From positions 62,001 to 126,000 of the forward strand of contig JAGIAZ010000016.1 of the NCBI GenBank assembly GCA_017744605.1: a DNA stretch of 64,000 bases. The letters are read 5' to 3'. The stretch is from Sphingobium sp. (GTDB taxonomy: Bacteria; Pseudomonadota; Alphaproteobacteria; Sphingomonadales; Sphingomonadaceae). The notes under the pieces were generated by a model. The model saw nothing but the letters and a program-made list of their open reading frames with translations, searched no databases and was not told where the DNA came from. A program made the position numbers and the translations under genes. Below are positions 16,296 through 25,365 of the stretch, in pieces; position 1 is the stretch's first letter; every line of letters begins with the position of its first letter.

Positions 16296-16655
16296 ATGAC
16301 CCGCCGCGCCGATTATCTGGCCGCCAACAAGGGCCAGCGCGTGCCCATGCCCGGCTTCGTCCTGCTGGTCCGCGACCGCAAGGACGGCGATCCGACCCCG
16401 AGGCTCGGCATCACCATCACCAAGAAAGTCGGCGGCGCCGTCATCCGCAACCGGATGAAGCGCCGTTTTCGCGAGATTGCGCGTGCATTGCTGCCCGAGC
16501 AGGGCTTCGCCGGCGCGGATCATGTGCTGATCGGCCGCGGCGACGGCATCGAACGCGACTTTGCGGCGCTGACGGTGGAACTCGCCAAGGCCCTGGCCAA
16601 GGTCGCCGCGCGCGAGGCCAAGGCGAGGGACGCCAGAACCGGGGCGGACCGCTGA
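16296..16655 (+). CDS. rnpA: Ribonuclease P protein component
   Basis: The protein subunit of RNase P, which supports 5' maturation of tRNAs. With the ATG at 16296 the product has 119 residues. The RNA-binding signature [19 protein letters not shown] is intact. The C-terminus is Lys/Arg/Ala-rich. The start is uncertain: no clear ribosome-binding site precedes the ATG, and non-ATG codons between it and the rpmH stop could add up to ten residues. The gap after rpmH is 29 bases, so co-transcription is expected. Confidence 0.93.
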   Translation: MTRRADYLAANKGQRVPMPGFVLLVRDRKDGDPTPRLGITITKKVGGAVIRNRMKRRFREIARALLPEQGFAGADHVLIGRGDGIERDFAALTVELAKALAKVAAREAKARDARTGADR

Positions 16656-16656
16656 G

Positions 16657-16866
16657 TTGGGCCGCATCCTCATCCTGATCGCACGTTTCTGGCAGATCGG
16701 CCCCAGCCGCATCCTGCCGCCGAGCTGCCGCTATATGCCGAGCTGCTCGGACTATGCGATCGAAGCGGTCCAGAGGCATGGCGCGATAAAGGGTGGCTGG
16801 CTGGCAGCGAAGCGGCTATTGCGCTGCCACCCCTGGGGCGGGCACGGCTATGATCCGGTTCCTTAG
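16657..16866 (+). CDS. yidD: Membrane protein insertion efficiency factor YidD
   Basis: A 69-residue protein of the YidD/UPF0161 family that helps YidC insert membrane proteins. The hallmark [19 protein letters not shown] and the [13 protein letters not shown] end are complete, including the three conserved cysteines. It starts at TTG one base after the rnpA stop, so translational coupling is likely. Confidence 0.95.
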   Translation: MGRILILIARFWQIGPSRILPPSCRYMPSCSDYAIEAVQRHGAIKGGWLAAKRLLRCHPWGGHGYDPVP

Positions 16867-16935
16867 GCCGGTTCCTCAAGCCAATGCCCTGAGGCCCTAT
16901 TTCAGAAGACCAGACAGGACGGGAAGCAGATCCAA

Positions 16936-18699
16936 GTGGACGACAAGCGCAATCTCATACTGGCCGCCGCGCTGACGCTGGCCATCCTGTTCGGCTGGCC
17001 GCTCATCTCGGAGCGCTTCTTCCCGACGCCCAAGCAACCGCCCGTGGCCGCCGCTCCCGCCACGCCGCAGGCCGCGACGCCGGCCGGGATTTCGGGCGCA
17101 GATGCCGCGTCAGAAGCCGCGGAGAAGAAGGAGCCAATTCGGCCACTTAACGCTGTCCTGTCTTCGGCACCTCGCGTTGCGATCGATACGCCAAAACTCA
17201 AGGGCTCGATTAATCTGAAGGGCGCACGCATCGACGACATCGTGCTTCCGACGTACCGGGAGACGATTGAGAAAAACGCCGCTCCCGTCCGGCTCTTTGC
17301 ACCCATTGGAACCAAAGATGCCTATTTCGCGGGCTTCGGCTGGCGCGGCGACGGGCTAAAAACACCAGACCGCGAAACGCTCTGGGCGGCGGACGGAAAG
17401 ACGCTGACTCCCAAAACACCGGTGACACTCAACTGGGACAACGGCGTGGGCCAACGTTTCAAGATCCGTTTCTCAATTGATGAAAACTATATGCTGACGG
17501 CTCAGCAGAGCATCGAGAATACCGGTGCCACGCCGGTCTCGACAGTGGTCTTTGGCTATGTGTCGCGCCGGAATCAAAGTGCCGATCATAACTCCTGCAA
17601 CAATCACACCGGCCCAATGGGAGTCTTTGACGGCTCCGCCAATTACGGCATCAGCTTTGACACTCTTGACGGAAAACAACCTAGCATTTGGGCCACGATC
17701 TTTTCCTTCCTGTGCCCCACCACTTCGCAAACACGTTATGAGACGACGGGTGGTTGGGTCGGCTTCACCGATAAATACTGGCACAGCGCAATCATCCCTG
17801 CGCAAGATAGGCCGGTTTCGGCCGGCTTCAACAAAGGCGAACGTTACCAAGCTGACATAAGCTACGCGCCGGTCATGGTCCCACCCGGAAAAAGGTCGAG
17901 CACCACAAGCCAACTTTTCGTTGGCGCCAAGGAGACCAAGCTCCTCGAGCGCTATACCGAAGGCGGCGTTAAGCTGCTGGACCGCGCTATAGATTGGGGC
18001 TGGTTCTATTGGTTCGAGAAGCCGATCTTCTACCTGCTCGACTGGCTGTTCCACGCGATCGGCAATTTTGGCGTGGCAATCATCTGTCTCACCTTCGTCG
18101 TCCGGGGCCTCATGTTCCCCATCGCGCAGAAGCAGTTCGCCAGCATGGCGGCGATGCGCGCCATCCAGCCCAAGATGAAGGCGATCCAGGAAAAATATAA
18201 GGACGACAAGCCCAAGGCGCAGCAGGCGATCATGGAGCTCTACCGGCAGGAGAAGGTCAATCCGCTGGCGGGTTGCCTGCCGATCTTCCTGCAGATCCCG
18301 ATTTTCTTCGCGCTCTACAAGGTGCTGATGCTGACCATCGAGATGCGTCACCAGCCCTTCGTGCTGTGGATCAAGGATCTTTCCGCGCCCGATCCGCTGC
18401 ACATCCTCAACCTGTTCGGCCTGCTCGACTTCACGCCGCCGGGCTTCCTGAGCATCGGCGTGCTGGCGATCCTGCTCGGCATCACCATGTACCTGCAGTT
18501 CAAGCTCAATCCGGCCCCGATGGACGACATGCAGAAGCAGATCTTCCAGATCATGCCCTGGATGATGATGTTCATCATGGCCCCCTTCGCCGCCGGCCTG
18601 CTCATCTACTGGTGCACGTCCAACCTGCTGACCATCGCGCAGCAATGGTGGCTGTACCGCCAGCACCCGGCGCTCCGGCAGCCGGCGGTGGCGAAGTAA
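16936..18699 (+). CDS. yidC: Membrane protein insertase YidC
   Basis: The Oxa1/YidC insertase, 587 residues, starting at GTG. Residues 1-25 hold the first transmembrane helix ([18 protein letters not shown]), followed by an Ala/Pro-rich linker. The P1 beta-sandwich domain spans about residues 65-340, and the conserved five-helix insertase core begins near [17 protein letters not shown]. The catalytic-groove Arg in [14 protein letters not shown] is present. Bases of roughly 17130-17950, the P1 domain, are visibly poorer in G+C at third positions than both flanks, which suggests a replaced segment. The frame is intact throughout. Confidence 0.96.
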   Translation: MDDKRNLILAAALTLAILFGWPLISERFFPTPKQPPVAAAPATPQAATPAGISGADAASEAAEKKEPIRPLNAVLSSAPRVAIDTPKLKGSINLKGARIDDIVLPTYRETIEKNAAPVRLFAPIGTKDAYFAGFGWRGDGLKTPDRETLWAADGKTLTPKTPVTLNWDNGVGQRFKIRFSIDENYMLTAQQSIENTGATPVSTVVFGYVSRRNQSADHNSCNNHTGPMGVFDGSANYGISFDTLDGKQPSIWATIFSFLCPTTSQTRYETTGGWVGFTDKYWHSAIIPAQDRPVSAGFNKGERYQADISYAPVMVPPGKRSSTTSQLFVGAKETKLLERYTEGGVKLLDRAIDWGWFYWFEKPIFYLLDWLFHAIGNFGVAIICLTFVVRGLMFPIAQKQFASMAAMRAIQPKMKAIQEKYKDDKPKAQQAIMELYRQEKVNPLAGCLPIFLQIPIFFALYKVLMLTIEMRHQPFVLWIKDLSAPDPLHILNLFGLLDFTPPGFLSIGVLAILLGITMYLQFKLNPAPMDDMQKQIFQIMPWMMMFIMAPFAAGLLIYWCTSNLLTIAQQWWLYRQHPALRQPAVAK

Positions 18700-18709
18700 T
18701 AGGTCCATC

Positions 18710-18794
18710 CGTCACCCTGAACGCGTTTCAGGGTCCATCTGGCCTTCGGCTTCGGGCGTGCGGAAATGGATGCTGAAACAGGTTCGGCATGACG
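18710..18794. repeat. Family C palindromic repeat, copy 2
   Basis: Left half CGTCACCCTGAACGCGTTTC and right half GAAACAGGTTCGGCATGACG, inverted around a spacer. It starts eleven bases after the yidC stop and ends just before the ribosome-binding site of the GTPase gene, the same arrangement as the copy between erpA and xthA. Confidence 0.88.
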
Positions 18795-18808
18795 AAGGAT
18801 CAAGTGAA

Positions 18809-19486
18809 GTGACCGAGATGACCGAGGACGAAAAAGCTGCCGAGATCGAGACCGCCCGGCGCATCTTCGCCGGGCCGATCGGCTTCCTGCTCTCGGCCCC
18901 GCAGCTCAAGCATCTGCCGCCGCCCGTATCGCCGGAAGTGGCCTTTGCCGGGCGGTCCAATGTCGGCAAGTCGTCGCTCATCAACGCGCTCTGCGGGCGC
19001 AACAGCCTCGCGCGCACGTCGAACACGCCCGGACGCACGCAGGAGCTGAACTTCTTCGACGTTGCCGGATCGGCCAACCTGCCCGAAGGCGCCGCGCCCC
19101 TGTTTCGCTTCGTCGACATGCCCGGCTATGGCTATGCGAAGGCCCCAAAGGACCTGGTCAAGCAGTGGCGCGTCCTCATCAACGACTATCTGCGCGGCCG
19201 CGCGGTGCTGAAGCGCGTGCTCGTGCTGATCGACAGCCGCCACGGCCTCAAGGAGGTCGACACCGACCTGCTGACCATGCTGGACGATGCTGCCGTCTCC
19301 TACCGCATCGTGCTTACCAAGGCCGACAAGGTGAAGGCGAGCGAACTGGCGGAGGTCGCCGCGAAGACCGCCGATGCGATCCGCAAGCGCCCGGCAGCCC
19401 ATCCCGAGATCATCGCGACCTCGAGCGAGAAGGGCATGGGCATCCCCGAACTGCGCGCCGCGGTCATCGAAGCGATCTCGAGCTGA
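18809..19486 (+). CDS. ysxC: YihA/YsxC (EngB) ribosome-assembly GTPase
   Basis: An essential-type GTPase of large-subunit assembly. The 225-residue product contains G1 GRSNVGKSS, the T-P-G-R-T G2 region, G3 DMPGYGYA and G4 TKAD, with [10 protein letters not shown] as G5. A GTG at 18809 is chosen because AAGGA (18795-18799) is nine bases upstream. An ATG at 18818 is the alternative. An earlier in-frame ATG at 18758 lies inside the family C repeat and is dismissed. Confidence 0.93.
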   Translation: MTEMTEDEKAAEIETARRIFAGPIGFLLSAPQLKHLPPPVSPEVAFAGRSNVGKSSLINALCGRNSLARTSNTPGRTQELNFFDVAGSANLPEGAAPLFRFVDMPGYGYAKAPKDLVKQWRVLINDYLRGRAVLKRVLVLIDSRHGLKEVDTDLLTMLDDAAVSYRIVLTKADKVKASELAEVAAKTADAIRKRPAAHPEIIATSSEKGMGIPELRAAVIEAISS

Positions 19487-19510
19487 GACGCCGCTCCGGC
19501 AAATCTCAAT

Positions 19511-19603
19511 CGTCATTGCGAGCGACGCAGTCGCGCGGCGATCCGGGCCGATCTTGCCTGCCCTGGCTTGCTTCGCCCAGCTTATGCCGGGCTCGCAATG
19601 ACG
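19511..19603. repeat. Family A palindromic repeat, copy 4
   Basis: Ends CGTCATTGCGAGCGAC and GGGCTCGCAATGACG. The middle is more diverged than in the other copies (GATCCGGGCCGATCTTGCC instead of the CCAG/CTGG pair), indicating an old or recombined element. It occupies the gap after ysxC. Confidence 0.8.
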
Positions 19604-19699
19604 AGTGGTTCGACATGAACGGGCCGGCCCACAGACAGTCTATCGCTTGCGCTAAGCCGCCGCCCGTGGCTCCCTCCGCGCCATAACAGTTGGAGGGGG

Positions 19700-20188
19700 A
19701 TGCCAATGACACGAGTCGTTTCCGCTATTCTATTGTCCGGCCTTGCTTTCGCGGGACTTTCAGCCTGCACGTCGGCCTCGTCCGCCGCCGATCCCAAGGC
19801 CGATGTCGACGCCATCAAGGCCGTCGAGGACGGAATGCGCGCCGCCTATAAGGCCAAGGATCCGGCCAGGCTCGCCGCGCTCTACGCGAGCGACGCCACC
19901 ATCTATATACCGAACGAGATCCGGCCGCGCGTGGGCACGCAGGCGATCATGGAAGGCGCCAGGACCGACATGGCCGACCCGGGCTTCAGCCTGATCTTCA
20001 CGACGGGCAAGGTGGCGGTCTCCAGCGCGGGCGACACGGGCTACAGCAAGGGCAGCTTCACGGCCCGCTACACCGACCCCAAGACCAAAAGCGCCGCCGG
20101 CTTCTCCGGCTTCTACCTGACGCTGTTCGCCAAGCAGAAGGACGGCAGCTGGAAGGCCATCGAGGACATGGCGACCCCGGCCGGCTGA
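19700..20188 (+). CDS. DUF4440/SnoaL-like lipoprotein
   Basis: A 162-residue protein with a lipoprotein signal (lipobox LSAC, lipidated C23) followed by a cystatin/NTF2-like domain: AIKAVEDGMRAAYKAKDPARLA opens the DUF4440 fold and FYLTLFAKQKDGSWKAIED closes it. It is probably anchored in the outer membrane on the periplasmic side. Family members range from ketosteroid isomerase-like enzymes to ligand binders. The active-site residues cannot be assigned. It stands alone after a family A repeat. Confidence 0.8.
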   Translation: MPMTRVVSAILLSGLAFAGLSACTSASSAADPKADVDAIKAVEDGMRAAYKAKDPARLAALYASDATIYIPNEIRPRVGTQAIMEGARTDMADPGFSLIFTTGKVAVSSAGDTGYSKGSFTARYTDPKTKSAAGFSGFYLTLFAKQKDGSWKAIEDMATPAG

Positions 20189-20317
20189 ACGCCGTTCAAG
20201 CCGGGCCTATCCAGGCGCCGTCCTGTTTATCGACGATGCGGCGACAGCCCCGGCACGGGCGGTTCTCATTCGCCGTGCCGTGCGGTAGGGCGAGGACATC
20301 TCAAGCGGGAGGCGCGC

Positions 20318-20983
20318 ATGCTGAAGCTCATCATCGGCAACAAGGTCTATTCGAGCTGGTCGCTGCGCGGCTGGCTGGCGGTGAAGCAGTCCGGCCTGCC
20401 GTTCGAGGACGTGGTCGTCTCGCTCTATGGCGACGACTGGGATGCGCGGCGCGGCCAGCCTGACCTCGTGCCATCAGGCGGCAAGGTGCCGACGCTCTGG
20501 GACGGCGACATCGCGGTCTGGGACAGCCTCGCCATCATCGATTATCTCGACGCGCAGACGGGCGGCAAAAAATTCTGGCCCGTCGGCCGCGCGGCGCTGG
20601 CGCTGGCGCGATCGATGTGCGCCGAGATGCATGCGGGCTATATGGCGCTGCGCAGCGCCCACTGCATGAACCTGCGCCTCCAGCGCCGCGACACCCCCAC
20701 GCCCGAGGTCCAGGCCGACATCGACCGGATCATGGCGCTCTGGGAGCGGGCGCGCACGCGCTTCGGCGGCGAAGGCGAATATCTGTTCGGCTCATTCAGC
20801 GCGGCGGACATCATGTTCGCGCCGGTGGTCACGCGGCTGCATAATTACGGCCTGCCGGTCACGACGATCGGCCGCGCCTATATGGACGCGGTCTACGCCC
20901 ACTGCTTCATGGAAGAGTGGCTGGACGGCGCGGCGAAGGAAGACATGGTCATCCCGAAGTTCGAGCCGGCGAGCGCCGACTGA
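20318..20983 (+). CDS. Glutathione S-transferase family protein
   Basis: A 221-residue GST with the N-terminal LIIGNKVYSSWSLRGWLAVK, where the Y-S-S-W-S segment gives the active-site serine typical of several bacterial subfamilies. GGKVPTLWDG holds the cis-Pro and WDSLAIIDYLDAQ the glutathione-binding turn. The C-terminal FSAADIMFAPVVTR motif is intact. It is unrelated by position to the GST pair at 9.8 and 12.6 kb. Confidence 0.87.
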   Translation: MLKLIIGNKVYSSWSLRGWLAVKQSGLPFEDVVVSLYGDDWDARRGQPDLVPSGGKVPTLWDGDIAVWDSLAIIDYLDAQTGGKKFWPVGRAALALARSMCAEMHAGYMALRSAHCMNLRLQRRDTPTPEVQADIDRIMALWERARTRFGGEGEYLFGSFSAADIMFAPVVTRLHNYGLPVTTIGRAYMDAVYAHCFMEEWLDGAAKEDMVIPKFEPASAD

Positions 20984-21010
20984 CCGCCGAACACCCCCAT
21001 CTCGGCAAAG

Positions 21011-21475
21011 TTATGGAATCCGCCTGGCCGGATAGGGCGTGCCGTCGCGGTGCAGGTAGCCCGCTTCGGTGAACACCATGTCGATATCCGAATAGGCGCC
21101 GCCCGCATCGCGATTGCCCGCGCTGAAGCAGATGAAGGCGCAATCGCTTTCGCTGCGGTTGATGAGATGATGGCCGTTGCGCACGCCCTTCGGCCAGGCG
21201 GCCATATCGCCGGCGCGCAGGATCGTCTCGCCCTCGTCCTCGATCAGCACCGCCTCGCCGGACAGCATCACCAGAAACTCGTCCTCGCCCTCATGCCAGT
21301 GGCGCTGCGACGACCAGCCGCCGGGCTTCAGCACGACCTGGCTCGCGCCCATCTCGGTAAGGCCGATGACGGGCGTCAGGCGGCGGATCCATCGGCCCGC
21401 CATGGGCTCGTGAAAGGGCGCCGGGTAGCCGGTGTTGTTCTGCTGCGGGACGGCATCGAGGTCGATCTTCGGCAT
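21011..21475 (-). CDS. Cupin-domain protein
   Basis: A 154-residue single-domain cupin. Motif 1 is HWHEGEDEFLVMLSG with His, His, Glu as metal ligands, and motif 2 AGDMAAWPKGVRNGHHL supplies the remaining His. Both are complete, so it should bind a metal. The start MPKIDLDAVPQ fits families that bind small sugars or act as isomerases or dioxygenases. A start 33 bases upstream is possible but has no better site. Confidence 0.82.
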   Translation of the reverse strand: MPKIDLDAVPQQNNTGYPAPFHEPMAGRWIRRLTPVIGLTEMGASQVVLKPGGWSSQRHWHEGEDEFLVMLSGEAVLIEDEGETILRAGDMAAWPKGVRNGHHLINRSESDCAFICFSAGNRDAGGAYSDIDMVFTEAGYLHRDGTPYPARRIP

Positions 21476-21555
21476 GACGCAATTGTCCTTTTCCAACCTG
21501 CCATACATCCCTAAAACACCTGCACTGGAGAGGCCAGTCCGGAAAGGACGGACAC

Positions 21556-22134
21556 ATGTTTGCCCCGCGCATGGTCATATTGGCCTGCTGGACCATCTTC
21601 TGGACGAGCTGGCTGATCATGGCCTTCGGCGTGAAGAAGAACCGGCTCGAGCAGCCCGCCAACGAGCGCCGTCGCTATACGCTGCCGCTGCTTCTCGGCC
21701 TGCTGCTGATGAGCAACCTCATCCGCACCGCGCCGCCGCTCGCCTTCCTTGCCCGGCGCATCGAGGGGCCGGGCCTGGTGCTGGCCTGGATCGGCGCCGG
21801 GATGGCCGTTATCGGCCTGCTCATCGCGCTGTGGGCGCGCGTCTCGCTCGGGCGCAACTGGAGCGGCGTCGTCACGCTCAAGGAGGATCATGAACTGGTG
21901 ACGCGCGGACCCTATGCCGCCATCCGCCACCCCATCTATACGGCGTTGATCCTGCTCTTCTTTGCGCTCGCTTTCTTCATCGACACGCCGGTCGTCTATC
22001 TCGGGTCGCTCTGCATCCTGTGGAGCTGCTGGGTGAAGCTGAAACAGGAAGAGGCGCTGATGCTCCAGCAATTCCCGGAGAGCTACCCCGCCTATATGGC
22101 GCGGACCAAGCGGCTGGTGCCGGGGCTGGTCTAG
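21556..22134 (+). CDS. ICMT-family isoprenylcysteine carboxyl methyltransferase-like membrane protein
   Basis: A 192-residue membrane protein with about five helices. The conserved RGPYAAIRHPIYTALIL and the later EEALMLQQFPESYPAYMARTKRLVPGL identify the ICMT/PEMT superfamily, whose SAM pocket is formed by these segments. Bacterial members methylate unknown lipids or small molecules, so the eukaryotic name should not be taken literally. Confidence 0.85.
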   Translation: MFAPRMVILACWTIFWTSWLIMAFGVKKNRLEQPANERRRYTLPLLLGLLLMSNLIRTAPPLAFLARRIEGPGLVLAWIGAGMAVIGLLIALWARVSLGRNWSGVVTLKEDHELVTRGPYAAIRHPIYTALILLFFALAFFIDTPVVYLGSLCILWSCWVKLKQEEALMLQQFPESYPAYMARTKRLVPGLV

Positions 22135-22137
22135 AAC

Positions 22138-22272
22138 GGATCGACGTTCAGCGCTGAGGGCCTGCAAATGGTGGCTTTTCGCACTTCCGGTGCTCACGTA
22201 CCAGAAGTACGCTGCGCTCCGGATCACGAATATCCACCATTGTCGTCACCTCATCATCTGAATGTCGATCCG
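22138..22272. repeat. Family F nested inverted repeat between icmt and dapE genes
   Basis: Outer arms GGATCGACGTTCAG (22138-22151) and CTGAATGTCGATCC (22259-22272) match at 13 of 14 positions. Inside, AATGGTGG..TCCGG..CGTAC (22167-22201) pairs with GTACG..CCGGA..CCACCATT (22207-22241) with a few mismatches and a short CAGAA loop. The unit of about 135 bp can fold into one long cruciform. I see no second copy in the window. Confidence 0.75.
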
Positions 22273-22315
22273 TCCTAGGGTTCCCTTGGCGACCGGCAAC
22301 CGCTAACCCCGCGCG

Positions 22316-23455
22316 ATGACCGATGCACTCGACCTCAAAGATCCCGTTACGCTCGCCGAGGCGCTGATCGCCTGTCCGTCGGTCACGCCGGCGACCGGCG
22401 CGGTGTTCGATTGCCTCGAGGCGATGCTCGCGCCGCTCGGCTTCACGGTGATGCGTTTTCTCGACGGAGACGGCGAGAACGCGCCGGTGGAGAATCTGCT
22501 CGCGGTCCGCCGCAACGGCGCGGGCACGCATCTCGCCTTCGCCGGCCATGTCGATGTGGTGCCGCCGGGCGAAGGCTGGACGGGCGATCCCTTTGCGCCG
22601 CGGCGTCACGGCGATCTGCTCTATGGGCGGGGCGCGGTCGACATGAAGGGGTCGGTCGCCGCCTTCGTCGCGGCCGTCGCACGAGCCGGCGACCTGCCCG
22701 GCACGGTCAGCCTGATCATCACCGGCGACGAGGAAGGCGATGCCATCCACGGCACGCGGGCGCTGATGGCGCATATGGCCGAGCGCGACGTGAAGCCTGA
22801 TCTCTGCCTGGTCGGCGAGCCCACCTCGGTCAACCGGCTGGGCGACATGATCAAGATCGGCCGGCGCGGCTCGGTCAATATGTGGATCGAGGTGGCGGGC
22901 ACGCAGGGGCATGTCGCTTATCCGCATCTGGCCAGGAACCCGATCCCGCCACTGGTGCGCATCCTGACGGCCATCGAGGCGATCGACCTCGACCAGGGCA
23001 CGGACTGGTTCCAGCCGAGCAATATCGAGATCACCGACGTCACCGTGGGCAATCCCGCGACCAACGTGATCCCGGCCAAGGCCAGCGCGCGCATTTCGAT
23101 CCGCTTCAACGATCTGCACACGGGCCAGGGGCTGGTCGAGCGCATTCGCGCGGTGGTCGAAGCCGAGGGCGGCACGCTTCGGGCGCAGATCAGCGGCGAG
23201 GCCTTCCTGACCCAGCCCGGTCCGCTCTCGACGTTGATCGGCGATGCGATCCGCGCCGAAACCGGCATCGAAACGGAACTTTCGACCAGCGGCGGCACCT
23301 CCGACGCGCGTTTTCTCTGCGCGCTCTGCCCGGTGGTGGAATTCGGCCTGCTGAACGCGACGATGCACAAGCTCGACGAAGCGGTCGCGCTGTCCGATCT
23401 GGAACAGCTTGCCTCGATTTACGGCCGCATCCTGACCTCCGCGTCAACGATCTGA
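22316..23455 (+). CDS. dapE: Succinyl-diaminopimelate desuccinylase
   Basis: The M20 metallohydrolase that removes succinate from N-succinyl-LL-diaminopimelate in lysine and murein synthesis. It has 379 residues. Ligand motifs are visible in order: GHVDVVPPG, RGAVDMKGS, GDEEGDAIHG (catalytic Glu and ligand Glu), GEPTSVN and the C-terminal HKLDEAV. The lid domain insertion (about 180-290) has normal size. The stop is 28 bases from the convergent smr-domain gene. Confidence 0.95.
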   Translation: MTDALDLKDPVTLAEALIACPSVTPATGAVFDCLEAMLAPLGFTVMRFLDGDGENAPVENLLAVRRNGAGTHLAFAGHVDVVPPGEGWTGDPFAPRRHGDLLYGRGAVDMKGSVAAFVAAVARAGDLPGTVSLIITGDEEGDAIHGTRALMAHMAERDVKPDLCLVGEPTSVNRLGDMIKIGRRGSVNMWIEVAGTQGHVAYPHLARNPIPPLVRILTAIEAIDLDQGTDWFQPSNIEITDVTVGNPATNVIPAKASARISIRFNDLHTGQGLVERIRAVVEAEGGTLRAQISGEAFLTQPGPLSTLIGDAIRAETGIETELSTSGGTSDARFLCALCPVVEFGLLNATMHKLDEAVALSDLEQLASIYGRILTSASTI

Positions 23456-23483
23456 AATCGGGACGGAGATGCGCCTGCCGGCC

Positions 23484-24047
23484 TTATTCGGGCCTGCGCA
23501 GGATGATGTAGAGCGCGCCTTCGCCGCCATGACGCAAATGCGCCGACCGCACGCTGGCGATGCGCCCGGCATGGGTGCTACGCCCCAGCCAATCGCCGAT
23601 CTCCGCGCGGATCGCCCCACGCTTGCCGCTCTCGCCGGGGAGCGGACGGTGGCTCCTGGGCTTGCCCGTCACGACCAGCAGCACCCGCGCATCCTGCATC
23701 ACGGCCTCGGCCAGCAACCGCTCCAGGCGGAGATGGGCGGCGGCGAGATTGAGCCCATGCAGATCGATGCTGAGGTCCGGGACGAGCCGGCCGCCACGGA
23801 TTTTCTTCTCCCAGCTCGAATCGAGCACCGGCACGGGCGCAGGGCGTTGCGGAGCGGGCGGATCGATGCGGCGCGGCGGCGGAACCCGCCCGCGCACGCG
23901 CGGCGAAACAGGCGTCTCAACCTTCGTCGCGGCCGCATCGGCGGCGATGGCGGGAACGGTGGCCTTGGGATGGCGCAGCGGACGGACGGTCCTGGCCACC
24001 GCCTTCCACAGCGCCTGCTCCTCAGGGCTGAGGCGGCGGCCAGCCAT
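23484..24047 (-). CDS. Smr (MutS2 C-terminal-like) domain protein
   Basis: A 187-residue protein: an N-terminal helix (LSPEEQALWKAVARTVRPL), a long Pro/Arg-rich disordered linker (about 30-85), then the Smr domain with LDLHGL-type motif (SIDLHGLNLAAAH), VLLVVTGKPRS in place of the usual V-TGKG, and LRHGGEGALYIILRR at the end. Smr proteins are nucleases or nucleic-acid binders. Start 24047 (MAGRRLSPEEQ) overlaps the end of mltA by 26 bases, so it is expressed with it. Confidence 0.87.
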   Translation of the reverse strand: MAGRRLSPEEQALWKAVARTVRPLRHPKATVPAIAADAAATKVETPVSPRVRGRVPPPRRIDPPAPQRPAPVPVLDSSWEKKIRGGRLVPDLSIDLHGLNLAAAHLRLERLLAEAVMQDARVLLVVTGKPRSHRPLPGESGKRGAIRAEIGDWLGRSTHAGRIASVRSAHLRHGGEGALYIILRRPE

Positions 24048-25344
24048 ATCGGCTCGCGAGGCGGGCATAGGTGCCGACCGGCAGCAGAATGAGCGCGCTG
24101 CCCCGCGCCGACATGCCGCCGGCGATCAGCGAGGCGCGGTCGCCTGGCCCCCAGAAGCTGTCGAAGCGGTTGGAGCCCTTGATGGCGCCGCCGGTATCCT
24201 GCGCGACCCAGAGGCCGTTCGGCTCCGCGCGATCCAGCGACAGCAGCACCGGCGCGCCGAGCGGCACGAAGGTGGGATCGGCGGCCACGGTCGCTTCCGG
24301 CGTCACCGCCACGCCCAGCGCGCCGAGCGGGCCGGCGCCGGCGATCTCGCGGAAGAAGACGTAGCTCTTGTTCTCGTTCATGATCGCGTCGGCCTGGCCC
24401 GGATTGGCGTGGAGCCAGCCGACGATATCCTGCATCGAGCCGATCTGGATGAGCCCGCGATCGCGCATCAGCTTGCCGATGCCGGTATAGTCGCGGCCAT
24501 TCTGTCCGTCATAGCCGACGCGCATCACCGATCCGTCCGGCAGCTTGAGACGGCCCGAGCCCTGGATCTCGAGGAAGAAGAGCGCGACGGGGTCGTTTGC
24601 ATAGGCCAATTCGGCCGCGCGGCCGGCGAGCGAACCCGTGGCGATCAGCCCGCGCTCGTCATAGGGAATGAAGCTGGTGCCGTTGACCTTGCCCCGAATG
24701 CGCCGCCCCTTGAGGCTGTCGCTGAACAGGCCGAGATCGACTTCGATGAGATCGGCGGGGCGCTTGTAGAGGGGCGTCTCGCAACCGGGCTGCTTCGTGC
24801 GGCATCCGGCGATCTCCGGCTCGAAATAGCCGGTCACATAGGCCTTGCCGTCGCCGACCTGCACGGCCTCGAAATAGCGCAGGAAGAAGTTGCGCGCGTC
24901 GCCCTCGCTCCACCCCGCCGCGGCGGCGCATGCGGGCTGCCAGTCCGCGCCGGTGGTGAGCCCGCTGCCGTCAGTGCGGCGCTGCAGGACGCCACAGGAC
25001 GCCTTGAAGGCACGCAGCGCCAGCGTCGTGCGATTGCTGTCCTGCGGCAGCAGCGTGCCAAGCGCCGGGGCCGGTACGACGCCTGCGGCGATGGCGGGCG
25101 CAGGGCCGGCCGGCGTCGGCGTTGCCGTCGGCGATGGCGTAGGTGTCGGCTTGGGGGCCGGTGTCGGCGCGGGCAGCGTCGGGCGCGGCACGGCGGGTTT
25201 CGGTGCGGGGCCGGGCGCCGGCCTGCCTTGCGGCACGACAGTGCAGCCGGACAAAGCCAGGGCACCAAGCATCCCGCCGACAAGTCCGGGCGCGAGCTTT
25301 CGCCGCAATATCGGAAACGTCTGGAGGCGGTGGAACGCCATCAT
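24022..25344 (-). CDS. mltA: Membrane-bound lytic murein transglycosylase A
   Basis: A 440-residue outer-membrane lipoprotein (lipobox LSGC, C34) that cleaves glycan strands to 1,6-anhydro ends. The first 80 residues after lipidation are an Ala/Pro/Thr-rich spacer with a repeating Pro-Ala/Thr pattern. The MltA domain follows (GYFEPEIAG.., FIPYDERGLI, FFLEIQGSGRL), and the 3D domain carries the catalytic Asp in WVAQDTGGAIKG. The spacer is longer than in E. coli, which may help it reach across the periplasm. Confidence 0.93.
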   Translation of the reverse strand: MMAFHRLQTFPILRRKLAPGLVGGMLGALALSGCTVVPQGRPAPGPAPKPAVPRPTLPAPTPAPKPTPTPSPTATPTPAGPAPAIAAGVVPAPALGTLLPQDSNRTTLALRAFKASCGVLQRRTDGSGLTTGADWQPACAAAAGWSEGDARNFFLRYFEAVQVGDGKAYVTGYFEPEIAGCRTKQPGCETPLYKRPADLIEVDLGLFSDSLKGRRIRGKVNGTSFIPYDERGLIATGSLAGRAAELAYANDPVALFFLEIQGSGRLKLPDGSVMRVGYDGQNGRDYTGIGKLMRDRGLIQIGSMQDIVGWLHANPGQADAIMNENKSYVFFREIAGAGPLGALGVAVTPEATVAADPTFVPLGAPVLLSLDRAEPNGLWVAQDTGGAIKGSNRFDSFWGPGDRASLIAGGMSARGSALILLPVGTYARLASRYGWPPPQP

Positions 25345-25365
25345 GCCACCCTCCGATACCGGCCG

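Noticed and set aside
3540-24047. Very long frames opposite to real genes (for example against dapE, sucA and lpd)
   Set aside because: High GC3 on the coding strand removes stops on the opposite strand. The proteins have low-complexity Arg/Ala/Asp composition and no domain signatures.
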